64,000 nucleotides of DNA from Bifidobacterium canis (GCF_009727065.1 NZ_WNLP01000004.1:1-64000); one strand, 5' to 3'; shown: positions 26,710-36,401, numbered from the stretch's first letter. Notes: a model not told the origin generated them from the letters alone. Numbers and translations: made by a program.

Positions 26710-28256
26710 TCAAGTATTGGGAATGCAGTAATCCGTAGGTTCGGTGGAAGCGTGCTCACCGCGCGGCTTCGTGTATTCAGTACCCTCATACAGGGTTTCC
26801 TTGCCGTTGTACCCAGGCAGTTTCACTCGATCCTGCGGGCTCAGCGAGTTGAGGAAATCCTTCTCGTAATCGTCAAGGGCAGTGGGGTAGTCGCCGTTGA
26901 AGTATGCGACGCACAGGCCACCATACGGAGCGTCTGCATGCAGTCCGATCGACTCGATCAGACCGTCCAAAGAGAGGAACGCGAGTGAATCCGCGCCGAT
27001 GTATTCGCGGATCTCCTCGACCGACTTCTTCGCTGCGATGAGCTCCTGTGTCGTGGAGATGTCGATGCCATAGAAGCACGGGTATTTGAGTGGCGGCGAG
27101 CTGATGCGCATATGCACTTCCTTCGCGCCGGCCTCTTTGAGCAACTGCACGATGCGTTTCGAAGTGGTGCCACGCACGATCGAATCGTCGATGACGATGA
27201 TGCGCTTGCCCTTGACCACCGACTTGACGGCGGAAAGCTTCATACGCACACCCTGCTCACGCAGTGCCTGTGTCGGCTGAATGAACGTTCTCGCGACATA
27301 CTGGTTCTTGATCAGACCCATCTCGTTCGGCAACCCAGCCTCTTCCGAATAGCCGGAAGCGGCAGACAGCGACGAGTTCGGAACACCGATCACCATGTCG
27401 GCGTCCACCGGCGATTCCTGAGCGAGGCGCGCGCCCATCCTCTTGCGCGCGGAATGCACGTTCACACCGTAGATGTCGGAATCGGGGCGTGCGAAATAGA
27501 TGTATTCCATCGAGCAGATCGACAGCTGCGTCTGACTCGTATAAGTAGTGATGCGGTATCCGTCGTCGTTGATGACGATCATCTCGCCCGGCGAATGTCG
27601 CAGATACGTTCGGCACCCACCACGTCGAGCGCACAGGTCTCGGAGGCAAGCACATAGGCGCCGTTCGTCATCTGGCCAAGCGAAAGCGGGCGGAAGCCGT
27701 TCGGGTCGAGCGCGCCGATCATCTCGTTCTCCGACATGATCAGGTAGGCGAACCCGCCGTGCACGGTGTTCAGCGCTTCCTGCAGCTTGTCGGTGAGCGT
27801 GGTACGCATGGAGCGGCGGATCAGGTGCATGAGCACCTCGGTGTCGGAATTCGAATGGAAGATCGCACCCTCGTCTTCCAACGCGCGGCGCAGCGAGAAG
27901 CCATTGGTCAAATTACCGTTGTGGCACAACGCCATATCGCCGTCATGGAAGCGGAACACGAACGGTTGAATGTTATCGATGCCACCGGAACCGGCGGTGG
28001 CATAGCGCACGTGGCCAATGGCCCTGTCGCCCTGAAGTCGTTGAATGTCTTTTTCGTCAGAGAACACCTGCGTGAGCAGTCCAAGCCCGCGGTGTCCGAT
28101 CAAATGACCGTGGTCGTTGGAGACGATGCCCGCTCCCTCTTGACCACGATGTTGCAATGCGTGTAATCCGAAGTAAGTGAGTCGTGCCGCATCGGGGTGT
28201 CCCCAGACACCGAAAATACCGCATTCCTCATGGATGTCTTCGAGTTCAGCTGACAA
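26710..28256 (-). CDS. purF: Amidophosphoribosyltransferase (frame interrupted)
   Basis: PurF makes phosphoribosylamine from PRPP and glutamine, the first step of purine synthesis. The N-terminal part has [20 protein letters not shown], with Cys12 as the glutaminase nucleophile after propeptide removal. The C-terminal part has the PRPP loop ([12 protein letters not shown]) of type I PRTases. The frame breaks near 27590, where a C/G run is one short; adding one base gives [20 protein letters not shown], joining both pieces into 515 residues. This is probably a sequence error. The LexA-regulated gene lies divergently upstream. Confidence 0.9.
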
Positions 28257-28462
28257 GCCAAAGCTCCTTCCGGAACGTGAATACCGAGGATTCGCTACCA
28301 GTAAAACACTACCAACCGCCGGCTACATAGCGGCACTTGGAATAACGGAAAACCATTGATATCGCACGGATTCCATAGGTGTTGTGGCATCCACGATGCG
28401 GACGGCGCGGCCTGCGCGCTCGCTGCCCGCCGCGCGCAACGCCGCTCACTTGCCGACTGGAC

Positions 28463-28486
28463 ATTATCGAACATCTGTTCGATAAT
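28463..28486. promoter_or_regulatory. LexA box (SOS operator)
   Basis: ATTATCGAACATCTGTTCGA plus TAAT is an 11-2-11 perfect palindrome with the actinobacterial/Gram-positive LexA core CGAAC-N4-GTTCG. It ends at the Y-family polymerase start region (ATG 28485 overlaps its end). LexA bound here would block transcription until DNA damage activates RecA. Confidence 0.85.
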
Positions 28487-28493
28487 GGTGGCT

Positions 28494-30029
28494 ATGAGTG
28501 AACGCACGTATCTGGCCATAGATCTCAAATCGTTCTATGCGTCTGCGGAATGCGTTGCGCGGGGGTTGGATCCGCTTGATGCGAATCTGGTCGTCGCCGA
28601 TGTGAGCCGCACCAGCAAAACGATTTGCCTTGCCGTGTCTCCGTCGCTGAAGGCATACGGCATAGGCGGTCGCGCGCGTTTGTTCGAAGTGGAGCAACGG
28701 GTCGGTCAGGTCAACGAGGAGCGCCGCCTTCGCGCACCGAACCATAGACTCGTCGGCTCATCCACCAGTGCGGCGCGCCTGCACGATGATCCACTGCTGT
28801 CGGTGGATTTCATAGCGGCCAAGCCGCGCATGGCATATTACCTGCGCATGAGCGCGAAAATCTACGGCATCTACTTGAAATACGCTTCGCAGGAAGACAT
28901 TCATGTGTATTCCGTCGACGAAGTGTTCATCGACGCGACACGGTATTTGAAATACTTCGGGTGCAGCGCGCACGAACTCACCAGACGCATCATCGCCGAC
29001 ATCAAAGCGCAGACCGGCATCACGGCGACGGGTGGCATCGGCACGAACATGTATCTGGCAAAAGTCGCGATGGACATCGTGGCCAAACACATTCCCGCCG
29101 ATGAAGACGGCGTGCGCATTGCGCAACTCGACGAGTCGAGCTACCGCAGAACGTTGTGGTCGCATCAGCCCCTGACCGACTTCTGGCGAGTGGGGCGATC
29201 CATTGCGCGCACGTTGGAGACGCACGGAATGCTGACGATGGGCGACGTCGCGCGCTGCTCGTTGGGCTCGGCCAGCGACTACTACAACGAGAATCTGCTC
29301 TACAGACTGTTCGGGGTGAACGCGGAACTGCTCATAGACCATGCCTGGGGTTGGGAACCATGCACCATCGCCGACATCAAAGCGTATAGGCCGGAACATG
29401 CCAGTCTGAGCTCCGGTCAAGTACTGATGGAGCCATATGACCATGCGCGCGCTCGCGTGGTCGTGCTCGAGATGGCTGACCAACTGGCCTACGACATGAT
29501 GAAGCAGAATCTGGTTGCCGAACAGGTGGCGCTCGCCATAGGGTACGATTCTTCGGCCGGTACTGCCTACAATGGGCCGCTTGCCAAGGATTATTACGGC
29601 AGAACCCGGCCGAAAAGCGCGCATTCCTCGGCTCACTTGGGCTCATGGACGTCGTCCGCGCGCATCATACGCGACACATTCGGCAAGCTGTTCGACAAGA
29701 TAGCGAATCCTGAGCTGTATGTGCGTAGAATCACCGTGGGCACCGTGGATTCAAAAGAGGTCGGCGAGGTGCGGGGCGAGCAATACGAGCAGCTTGACCT
29801 CTTCGAGCAGACTGAAAACGAAGATGCAGGGGAGTGTGGCGCAGAGGGAGGCGAGCGTGCCGCCATGCAGGAGAACGCCGTTCAGGAAGAGAAGGACCTA
29901 GCTGTGCAACGGGCGTTGATCGATGTCAAAACAAGATTTGGCGGCAATGCCATACTCACGGGAACGAATCTCGAAGAGGGTGCTACCGGCAGGCAACGCA
30001 ACAAGCAGATCGGAGGGCATGCCGCATGA
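28494..30029 (+). CDS. Y-family DNA polymerase (UmuC/DinB type), SOS-controlled
   Basis: The 511-residue product has the Y-family marks: AIDLKSFYASAECVARGLDP, VYSVDEVFIDATRYL with the catalytic Asp-Glu pair, and GITATGGIGTNMYLAKVAMD, followed by a little-finger domain (about 335-460). Such polymerases bypass lesions and raise mutation. It resembles the UvrX/YqjW-YqjX systems of Gram-positives because a YolD-like gene follows with a 4-nt overlap. ATG 28494 is chosen over 28485, which lies inside the LexA box; a longer upstream frame looks artificial. The C-terminus has an acidic tail (about 425-470). Confidence 0.88.
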   Translation: MSERTYLAIDLKSFYASAECVARGLDPLDANLVVADVSRTSKTICLAVSPSLKAYGIGGRARLFEVEQRVGQVNEERRLRAPNHRLVGSSTSAARLHDDPLLSVDFIAAKPRMAYYLRMSAKIYGIYLKYASQEDIHVYSVDEVFIDATRYLKYFGCSAHELTRRIIADIKAQTGITATGGIGTNMYLAKVAMDIVAKHIPADEDGVRIAQLDESSYRRTLWSHQPLTDFWRVGRSIARTLETHGMLTMGDVARCSLGSASDYYNENLLYRLFGVNAELLIDHAWGWEPCTIADIKAYRPEHASLSSGQVLMEPYDHARARVVVLEMADQLAYDMMKQNLVAEQVALAIGYDSSAGTAYNGPLAKDYYGRTRPKSAHSSAHLGSWTSSARIIRDTFGKLFDKIANPELYVRRITVGTVDSKEVGEVRGEQYEQLDLFEQTENEDAGECGAEGGERAAMQENAVQEEKDLAVQRALIDVKTRFGGNAILTGTNLEEGATGRQRNKQIGGHAA

Positions 30030-30472
30030 GTTTGCATACAACCGATCGCTATGACGACATCATCGATCTTCACCATCACCGTTCGCGCACGCATCCGCCG
30101 CTATCAATGCACCAGCGTGCGGCGCAGTTCATGCCGTTCGCCGCGTTGAGCGGCTATGAAGACATCCTGCGGGAGACTGCGCGCACGCTCGAGTCGAGAA
30201 CGGAGCTTGAATCCGACGCGCAGGAGTTGCTCAACCGCCGATTGAATACCGTCATCTCGCGTCTTCCACAGCGAACGCGCATCTCAATCAGTTATTTCCA
30301 GCCGGATGACGCGCGCGAAGATGCAGATGGCGGAGCGTACCGCAGCGTTGATGGCGAAGTCACCGGATATAGGCAGTCCGCCCGTGCTCTCGTCATGCAG
30401 GACGGTGCTGAAATCTCATGTGACAACATCGTGCAGCTCGATATCAGAGAGCACGAAAACTCGGCTGAATAA
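30026..30472 (+). CDS. YolD-like protein
   Basis: The 148-residue product has the YolD-like family signature: YDDIIDLHHHRSRTHPPLSM followed by HQRAAQFMPFAALSGYEDIL, then a helical segment and a beta-rich C-terminus (ISISYFQPDD...GEVTGYRQSARALVM). YolD proteins are coded beside Y-family polymerases and are thought to play a UmuD-like role. It begins at an ATGA overlap with the polymerase stop, so it is translationally coupled and shares the LexA control. Confidence 0.8.
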   Translation: MSLHTTDRYDDIIDLHHHRSRTHPPLSMHQRAAQFMPFAALSGYEDILRETARTLESRTELESDAQELLNRRLNTVISRLPQRTRISISYFQPDDAREDADGGAYRSVDGEVTGYRQSARALVMQDGAEISCDNIVQLDIREHENSAE

Positions 30473-30497
30473 TGTAGTCAACAACCAATGAATTCTA

Positions 30498-31178
30498 TTA
30501 TGCTTCAGCATGCTGCGAGCGCGCGAACTCCGTTTCGCTCGGCGTCGGGAACGCGTTGCGCAGCAGTGAGGAGAACGTTTCGCTGGCCATGCCATAGAAC
30601 GCGCTGATGATCAGCTGGAACGTCAAATCATCCGGCAGGTCGCTGCTCGCGGCCAACGATCCCATCAGTCCGCTGAATCGCTCCGGATTCGTTCGCCAGA
30701 TCTCTGACATCTCGTATACCGTCAGCATCTTCGCAGCCAGTTCACTGAACTGGTTCGACGAGAGCATTCCGTTGAGAGTGGCGGCGCGGTAGTCGTGAAG
30801 GGCGTCGTCCGGTGAGCCTCCCGGCGCTTTGATCCACTTGCGGATGGCAAGGACGGATGTGGGGGCGAGTCCGGTGTATGCGCATGCCTTGGTGAGATCG
30901 AAAGTGCTTTCGCTCGTTTCGCCGGTGAGATAGCCGACGTCGACGTTGAAGAAATCGGCGATGATGAGCATCGTCTCATATTTGGGGAATCCGATCGTGC
31001 CGGTCGCCGTTTTCGAGCCGGTGTTGAGCCATCTGCTCACGTCTTTTTGATGGAACTTCGTGAGGTACTGCTTGTTCAGTGCGCTCACCAAGCCGAGTTG
31101 CGTGAGCCCGCGGTCACTCATGCATTGGTGTAGTCTCTGCCGCCAGCAGGCAGCGCGTTCTTCAGAAATATCATCCAT
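30498..31178 (-). CDS. XRE-family helix-turn-helix regulator
   Basis: The 226-residue protein has an N-terminal XRE HTH (about 10-75: RLHQCMSDRGLTQLGLVSAL, KDVSRWLNTGSKT, FPKYETMLIIADFFNVDVGY). The C-terminal part (about 90-220) is helical with no family I recognise. It resembles phage-type repressors but no phage genes are near. It ends convergently with the YolD-like gene and is divergent from the membrane cluster that begins at 31.4 kb, which it could control; that is inference from position. Confidence 0.8.
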   Translation of the reverse strand: MDDISEERAACWRQRLHQCMSDRGLTQLGLVSALNKQYLTKFHQKDVSRWLNTGSKTATGTIGFPKYETMLIIADFFNVDVGYLTGETSESTFDLTKACAYTGLAPTSVLAIRKWIKAPGGSPDDALHDYRAATLNGMLSSNQFSELAAKMLTVYEMSEIWRTNPERFSGLMGSLAASSDLPDDLTFQLIISAFYGMASETFSSLLRNAFPTPSETEFARSQHAEA

Positions 31179-31416
31179 GCTATAAAAATACTCTTCTTTT
31201 TAAGAATTTATAACGTGTTATGTCATTGACACTATAACTTTGGGCTTCGAGAATAGACAAAGGCATGTGTCTCGTCATAAACACTTGCAATCACGGGGAA
31301 TCGGAGGAGGAGAGCTCGCGAAAAACATGCCCCTTACTGACGAGATTCATGGCGGCTGCCATGCGCAGGCTGAAGTTCGGCTGAGGAAAACTGTCTCGTC
31401 AGAAAGGAGTGCAGAC

Positions 31417-31575
31417 ATGTTCGCTCAATTGGCAAGCATGATTCTGCGCGGCGTGCGAGAGTTCGACGAGGCGGCTCGCGAAACAGCCAGTGACAATCGT
31501 AGCTCCGGTGAATCGGTCAATGAAAATGCGACAGGTGAAGGAGACGCTGAGCAAGATTCTCGCCACGACAACTGA
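31417..31575 (+). CDS. Small acidic hypothetical protein (52 aa)
   Basis: ATG 31417 has AAAGGAG 8 nt upstream. The product starts MFAQLASMILRGVREFDEAA, a possible amphipathic helix, then becomes hydrophilic and acidic with GDAEQDSRHDN at the end. I recognise no family. A hairpin terminator follows directly. The ORF could extend upstream to 31240, but that part has no ribosome site. It begins the + strand cluster. Confidence 0.5.
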   Translation: MFAQLASMILRGVREFDEAARETASDNRSSGESVNENATGEGDAEQDSRHDN

Positions 31576-31586
31576 ATGGTTGGAAC

Positions 31587-31624
31587 GTGTGGATGTGCGG
31601 TCAGACCGTACATCCACACATTTG
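31587..31624 (+). terminator. Hairpin terminator after the 52-aa ORF
   Basis: GTGTGGATGTGCGGT (31587-31601) pairs, with one mismatch, with ACCGTACATCCACAC (31605-31619), followed by ATTTGTT. It separates the small ORF from the membrane-protein gene at 31.65 kb. Confidence 0.65.
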
Positions 31625-31653
31625 TTAGAAGAGACTGAAGAAAGAGAGACAAG

Positions 31654-33170
31654 ATGACCACCCCGAATAACATGCCAAACATGCCACGGCAAACGTTTGC
31701 TGTTACGCCGGACGCGGTATATGCGGCTATGCTGCAGATGATCGATTTCAGTGCGAGCTTCGACATGGTGCAGCATGACGACTCTGCTCACACCATAACG
31801 TTCAGCACTCCCGGAACCGCGGGACTGTTCACGGCGAAAGTGTTCAATGGTGCAGACGGTGCCTCAAGCGTCGTGGAGCTTACTGTTCCGCTCGATGCTG
31901 GAAATACCGGTCAGCAGACTATCGGGCAGTTCTACAAGGAACTAGCTGACCAGATCAGCGCACAGACTGCACAAATGGGAGCGCCGACCACAGTGCTGGC
32001 TTCACAAACTGAAACGCCGACACAAACGATGCCACTTGGTAATGTGCCTACGCAGAATGACGCAAACTCACAGGGCACGCATGCCGCCAAGCCAAACAAA
32101 TTCAAGGCGTTCATCACTGATGCCAACACTGGAAAACTCTCCAAGATGGCGGTTACTGCGCTGGTGCTGAGCTGCATCTATCTGTTGTATGGCTTTATTG
32201 CATTGGCATCTCACGCTCCGATTGCCGTGAGCATTGTATTCGGGGTGATTGTTGCTGTGTTTGATGTGCTCGCGTTCCTGAAGACGCAGCCCGGCAAGAA
32301 ACATGGTCGAATGCAGACGTGCATCGCAACCGTGATTACTGTGATTGCGCTTGTGCTGTCGATTATCGGCGGGGCGGGAGAATCAGGTCAGTCATCTTAT
32401 TGTGAAAAAGGTTTCTCATGGCCGACCAGCGGCGCAGCTGCTGATATTCCATCGATGAAGAAGAATAGAGGATATATCTCAAGCGATTCGTCGGACGGGG
32501 TCCGTATCTATGCATGTGGTGTATCTCTTGAAGAATTCAATGCATATACCGAACAGCTCAAGAAAAAGGGCTTCAATCAGGACTATGACAAGTGGTCAAC
32601 TGGTTTTAGTGCGAATAATACTGCGGGTGGAAGAGTCCATGTCTCTTATAACAAAAGCGATAAGAGAATGAGCGTCGATTATGACACCGCTGAATATGTT
32701 CAGCGACTTAATAGTGAGAAAGAGGAGAGTGAATCCTCCTCACCATCTGCAACTGAAACCAATGATGCCGATAAGCAGGCCGAAGAGCAGAAGAAGGCCG
32801 AAGAAGAGAAAAAGAAAGCCGAAGAGGAGCAAAAGAAGCAAGAGGAAGAGCAGAAGAAAGTTCAGGAAGAGGAAGCCCAAAAGAGGCTGAATCTCAGAAT
32901 CAGAATAGCTCTTCTGGCGTCTCCAAAGAAGTTAAAGATGCGATGGACTCTTATGAGTCGTATATGAACAAGTATTGCGACTTCATGAAGAAGTATCAGG
33001 ATGACGGTTCTCCTGCCAGCATGCTCAACGATTATCTGAAGATGATGAACGAATACACGGAGATGACCAAGAAGATTAATGATATGGATCAGGCTTCGTG
33101 GACTGAAGCCGATATGCAGTATTACCTCGAGGTCATGAACAGGGTCAACACGAAACTCGCTCAAATCTAA
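31654..33170 (+). CDS. Membrane protein with N-terminal paralogous domain and DUF6591-like extracytoplasmic domain (frame interrupted)
   Basis: The N-terminal domain (about 5-105: RQTFAVTPDAVYAAMLQMID ... VVELTVPL) matches that of the gene at 33307. Three to four membrane helices follow (about 165-250). An extracytoplasmic part begins FSWPTSGAAADIPSMKKNRG and continues GFNQDYDKWSTGFS; I recognise this as like the WP-SGL...IP domain found in gut bacteria (DUF6591 from memory). Next comes a Lys/Glu-rich coiled coil (about 372-412) and a helical end. The frame breaks at A run 32879-32882; one more A gives EAQKEAESQNQNSSSGVSKE and 505 residues. Function unknown. Confidence 0.7.
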
Positions 33171-33199
33171 TTGTTCAGAATGCTCCGTACCGAGTCATG

Positions 33200-33245
33200 C
33201 CGTCTTCGTCACGCACTGTTTTTACTGACAGCGTGACGAAGACGG
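33200..33245. terminator. Hairpin between the two paralogous membrane genes
   Basis: CCGTCTTCGTCACGC (33200-33214) pairs perfectly with GCGTGACGAAGACGG (33231-33245) around a 16-nt loop. It follows the stop of the first gene by 30 nt and suggests the next gene is transcribed separately or by read-through. Confidence 0.7.
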
Positions 33246-33306
33246 TTCGCTCGATTTTAAGAGCTCATACATCAACGTCGATGCGAAACATGGAAAGGAT
33301 TTTATT

Positions 33307-33984
33307 ATGAGTGACACAGCATCAACGGCAACGCCTCTCATTCCTGCAGCACGACAGAGCTTCAATGCGCCGATATCGGAAACATATTCGGCTTTGACTC
33401 AGATAATCGATTTCAGTGTGGCATTTGATCTGATCTCTCGAAATGATGCAGACCGGTCAGTGAGCTTTGCGTTGCCTGAAATGAATGGAACGTTCGTTGC
33501 CCGAGTGCAAGATGGAGCTGATGACACGTCGAGTGTTGTGGTCATTGAAGCGCCGGTCGGCAGCGGTGACATCAGTGTGCAATGCAGCCGCCTGTACCGT
33601 GAATTGCAGGAACAACTGTCTGTTCAGCATGCGGTTCTGTCTCCTGAAGGTCAGCATCAAACGGCACAACAACGATTTTTGCATGGCCTGCTCGCAGACA
33701 ACCATGGTCCGAAGTCACAGCTGGCCACTTGGACGATGTATATGTCGGTCTTCTTCTTGCTCATAAGCCTCGTGTCATTCACGGAAGATCACACTGAATG
33801 GGGTGTGTCGATTGTCGGAATCGTGGCAATGCTGTCACTGTCGGCCGCATCTATTTTTGTGACGGGGCCGAGAGGAAAAGTTTCCGGACGCCAGCACGCG
33901 TTGATCGCTGCGGCAATCTCCATAGTGGCGTCAGTCCTGATACTCGTAGCTGAGATCATCGTACAAATTCGGTTTGGTGCATGA
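33307..33984 (+). CDS. Membrane protein paralogous to the one at 31.65 kb
   Basis: The 225-residue product shares an N-terminal domain with the gene at 31654: ARQSFNAPISETYSALTQII DFSVAF against RQTFAVTPDAVYAAMLQMID FSASF, with a common DG(A)D-(A/T)SSVV segment and a YREL/YKEL helix. Three hydrophobic helices follow (about 138-220). It lacks the extracytoplasmic and coiled-coil parts of its partner. An AAAGGA precedes ATG. Tandem duplication followed by loss or gain of the tail is the simple explanation. Role unknown. Confidence 0.65.
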   Translation: MSDTASTATPLIPAARQSFNAPISETYSALTQIIDFSVAFDLISRNDADRSVSFALPEMNGTFVARVQDGADDTSSVVVIEAPVGSGDISVQCSRLYRELQEQLSVQHAVLSPEGQHQTAQQRFLHGLLADNHGPKSQLATWTMYMSVFFLLISLVSFTEDHTEWGVSIVGIVAMLSLSAASIFVTGPRGKVSGRQHALIAAAISIVASVLILVAEIIVQIRFGA

Positions 33985-34040
33985 TTCAACACCATTAATT
34001 AGTTATTTCTCGTATAAATAATCATGTTGAAGGAACAAAA

Positions 34041-34482
34041 ATGCCATCGAAAAATCGAGCCTAGCGCCATCGGTTGCCCTTTCCATCATTGGATCCATTG
34101 TCATGCTAATTGCGATGTTGTTGCCATATGCGTCATCGAAGCATGACTCTATGTCAGTTGTCACTATTGCCCAGCGTTGGAAACAGCTGCAGAATGCCAT
34201 CGGCGTGAGTATGGGCGCAGCGGAAATCATTATGGTATTGGTAATTGCTATTGCTACGCTCGCAGTACTTACATTGATTTTGCCATTGCACGTAAAGCAA
34301 TTCCAACGACCATCTTTGCCATCGCGACGTTGCTTGTGTTCATCTCATTCAACAGCAGTTTTGTGCCTAGTAGCCCGTACAACTACGGATTTGGTTACTA
34401 CCTTTTCTACATTGCAGCAATCATCACGGTGCTCGGTGGCATTTGGATGATCGTTGCCAAACACCAGCTAAAGAAAGCCTGA
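34041..34482 (+). CDS. Small four-helix membrane protein (frame interrupted twice)
   Basis: An AAGGA site precedes ATG 34041. Adding one A to the run 34050-34054 and one T near 34269-34270 gives a continuous protein of about 147 residues with four membrane helices (SVALSIIGSIVMLIAMLLPY; MGAAEIIMVLVIAIATLAVL; AIPTTIFAIATLLVFISF; YLFYIAAIITVLGGIWMIVA) and a basic end KHQLKKA. The length (442 nt) fits two missing bases. I recognise no family. It lies between the paralogous pair and the PH-like/zinc-ribbon gene, same strand. Confidence 0.6.
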
Positions 34483-34517
34483 TCTTTACTGGAAAGCTGC
34501 ATGTGAAGGGGCAGGAA

Positions 34518-35132
34518 ATGAAAATGTTGAAGAAAATCTCGATGGGACCTGGCGAGGAGATCGTCGCTCAATACGACGGTGTGAGATGGAAAGACAATAT
34601 TCTTGGTGTTGGTGACGGTGGACAGGTTACGGTTACTTCACAACGAATCATCTTTCCTCAAACAGATACCCACATCTTTTCCAAGTCAGACACGACGTAT
34701 TACGCATATTCACTGGATGAAATCACTGATATACATGTCGTGAACATGCAGAAGCCGAGCTTGGGTAAACGCAATGCGTACCTCGACCATGAATGTCAAT
34801 TGACACTTCAAACGCGCACGATTGATGTGCATATCTATGACTACGACGAATTTGCTCGTTTCGTCAACGCTCTTCACTATGAGACCACAGGTAACGACGA
34901 CGACATTGTGGGACCTCAGCAAACGGTATTTTCCGGCATAGCTGGCACATTGGGCACAGCAAAAGATGAATTTGCAAGAGCTTTTGGCGTAGGAAAGGTC
35001 GCAAAGCCGGCGGCAATAAATACGAAGCCCCAAAAGGTTTCTATATCATGCCCGGGCTGCGGGGCAACACTGACTGGTCGAAAAGGAAAGACCGTCATCT
35101 GTGAATACTGTTCCACTGCGTGGCAGCTGTGA
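34518..35132 (+). CDS. PH-like (GRAM-type) domain protein with C-terminal zinc ribbon
   Basis: The 204-residue product has an N-terminal beta-rich part (about 1-125) with VTVTSQRIIFPQTDTHIF, YAYSLDEITDIHVVNMQKPS and FARFVNALHY, the pattern of bacterial PH/GRAM-like domains that bind membranes. A linker leads to a zinc ribbon CPGCGATLTGRKGKTVICEYC at the C-terminus. ATG 34518 follows GTGAAGGGG/CAGGA. Zinc-ribbon proteins next to SPFH genes occur in membrane-stress operons such as Bacillus ydjFGHI; the similarity in layout is noted, not proven. It ends 18 nt before the SPFH gene. Confidence 0.7.
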   Translation: MKMLKKISMGPGEEIVAQYDGVRWKDNILGVGDGGQVTVTSQRIIFPQTDTHIFSKSDTTYYAYSLDEITDIHVVNMQKPSLGKRNAYLDHECQLTLQTRTIDVHIYDYDEFARFVNALHYETTGNDDDIVGPQQTVFSGIAGTLGTAKDEFARAFGVGKVAKPAAINTKPQKVSISCPGCGATLTGRKGKTVICEYCSTAWQL

Positions 35133-35150
35133 ACTGAAAGAAGGTAGAAC

Positions 35151-36374
35151 ATGGCTTTGATCAAGGCTTTTGCCGGAGCGCTGAGCGGCACGTTCGCCGA
35201 CCAATGGCTCGACATCATCACCGTTGGTGCGTTCGATGAGCATACGGCGGTGATGCCGGGCGTATATCGTGAGACGAACGACGGTCGCGGCTCCAACACC
35301 AAGCATTCGGATGCCGTCATCTCGAACGGTTCGCACATCTACGTTCCGGAGAACACTGCGGCGTTCATCTTTGACCAGTCCGGTATCGAGAATGTCATCA
35401 CGCAAGCAGGTGGCTACGAGTATCGCAACGGCACCGACAGCGTGTTCGCTGGCGATGGCATAGGCAAGTCGATTTTCGGGCAGATCGGTGAGCGCTTCAA
35501 ATACGGCGGAGAGCCGGTAGCGAACAAACGCGTCGCCTTCGTGAACCTGCGCGAGATCCGTGGCATCAAGTTCGGTACACCAGCGCCGCTGATCTACCAC
35601 GACAAGTTCTACGGCACTGATCTGGAGATTCGCGCTCGCGGTATGATGTCGTTGCGCATCGTCAACCCGACCGCATTCATCCGTCAATTCGTGCCGCCGA
35701 ATGTCGACTACATCAGTTTCGACGATCCGAAGACGAAATCGCAGCTGCTCAGTGAATTCATGCAATCATTCTCGGTGGCGCTCAATTCACTGTCTAATGA
35801 GTACCGCATCTCGCAACTGCCGGCACAGGCGAACGCAATCGCGAAAGAAGTGAGCGAAGACACATCGAATGCCGGAACATGGGAGTCACGTTTCGGCATC
35901 CATTTGGCTGGCATCGGCATTGAAAGCATCGAGTTCACGCCGGAATCGCGCGAATTGGTGAAACAATTCTCCAAGAACAAGATGAACTTGATGGCGTATG
36001 AAGACATCTCGATGAAAGCTTCGAATATTGCCGCTCAACAGAAGATCGCGGAAGGCGTGCAGGAGCACGGTTTCGGTGACGCGGGTGGCATGATGCTTGG
36101 CATGGGATTCGCAGGTGGCATCAATCCGATGACTGGCGCGATGCCGGGGCAGAACGTGGCTTCAACGCAGCCCGAACCTACGGCACCAGCACCGGCAACT
36201 CAGACTACCTCTCCTGCTGCTCCAATTGAACAAGCTTCCACTCCATCTGCGCAGGCACCGCAGTCGATGAGCGAGAAAGTGGAGACGCTTAAGAGTCTCA
36301 AGGAGTTGCTCGACGCGGGGATTTTGACACAAGAGGAGTTCAACGCGAAGAAGAAACAGATTCTAGGATTGTGA
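35151..36374 (+). CDS. SPFH-domain protein with C-terminal SHOCT motif (YdjI/virion-core-like)
   Basis: The 407-residue protein has an N-terminal SPFH-like domain (about 25-240) resembling YdjI and 'virion core protein' annotations: MPGVYRETNDGRGSNTKHSD, YVPENTAAFIFDQSGIENVI, GFEYRNGT-type and FGIHLAGIGIESIEFTPESR. It continues with a Gly/Met-rich stretch (GFGDAGGMMLGMGFAGGINP) and a Pro/Ala/Thr-rich linker (about 325-370), and closes with a SHOCT motif (LKSLKELLDAGILTQEEFNA). SPFH proteins assemble on membranes in microdomains. AAGAAGGTAGAAC lies before ATG. It is the last gene of the cluster; a hairpin follows. Confidence 0.8.
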   Translation: MALIKAFAGALSGTFADQWLDIITVGAFDEHTAVMPGVYRETNDGRGSNTKHSDAVISNGSHIYVPENTAAFIFDQSGIENVITQAGGYEYRNGTDSVFAGDGIGKSIFGQIGERFKYGGEPVANKRVAFVNLREIRGIKFGTPAPLIYHDKFYGTDLEIRARGMMSLRIVNPTAFIRQFVPPNVDYISFDDPKTKSQLLSEFMQSFSVALNSLSNEYRISQLPAQANAIAKEVSEDTSNAGTWESRFGIHLAGIGIESIEFTPESRELVKQFSKNKMNLMAYEDISMKASNIAAQQKIAEGVQEHGFGDAGGMMLGMGFAGGINPMTGAMPGQNVASTQPEPTAPAPATQTTSPAAPIEQASTPSAQAPQSMSEKVETLKSLKELLDAGILTQEEFNAKKKQILGL

Positions 36375-36401
36375 GCAGCGCGCAGAATACGTGCGCATAT
36401 G

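Noticed and set aside
31417..36374. Prophage or integrated element around the XRE regulator
   Set aside because: No integrase, capsid, terminase, lysis gene or attachment repeat is seen near it.
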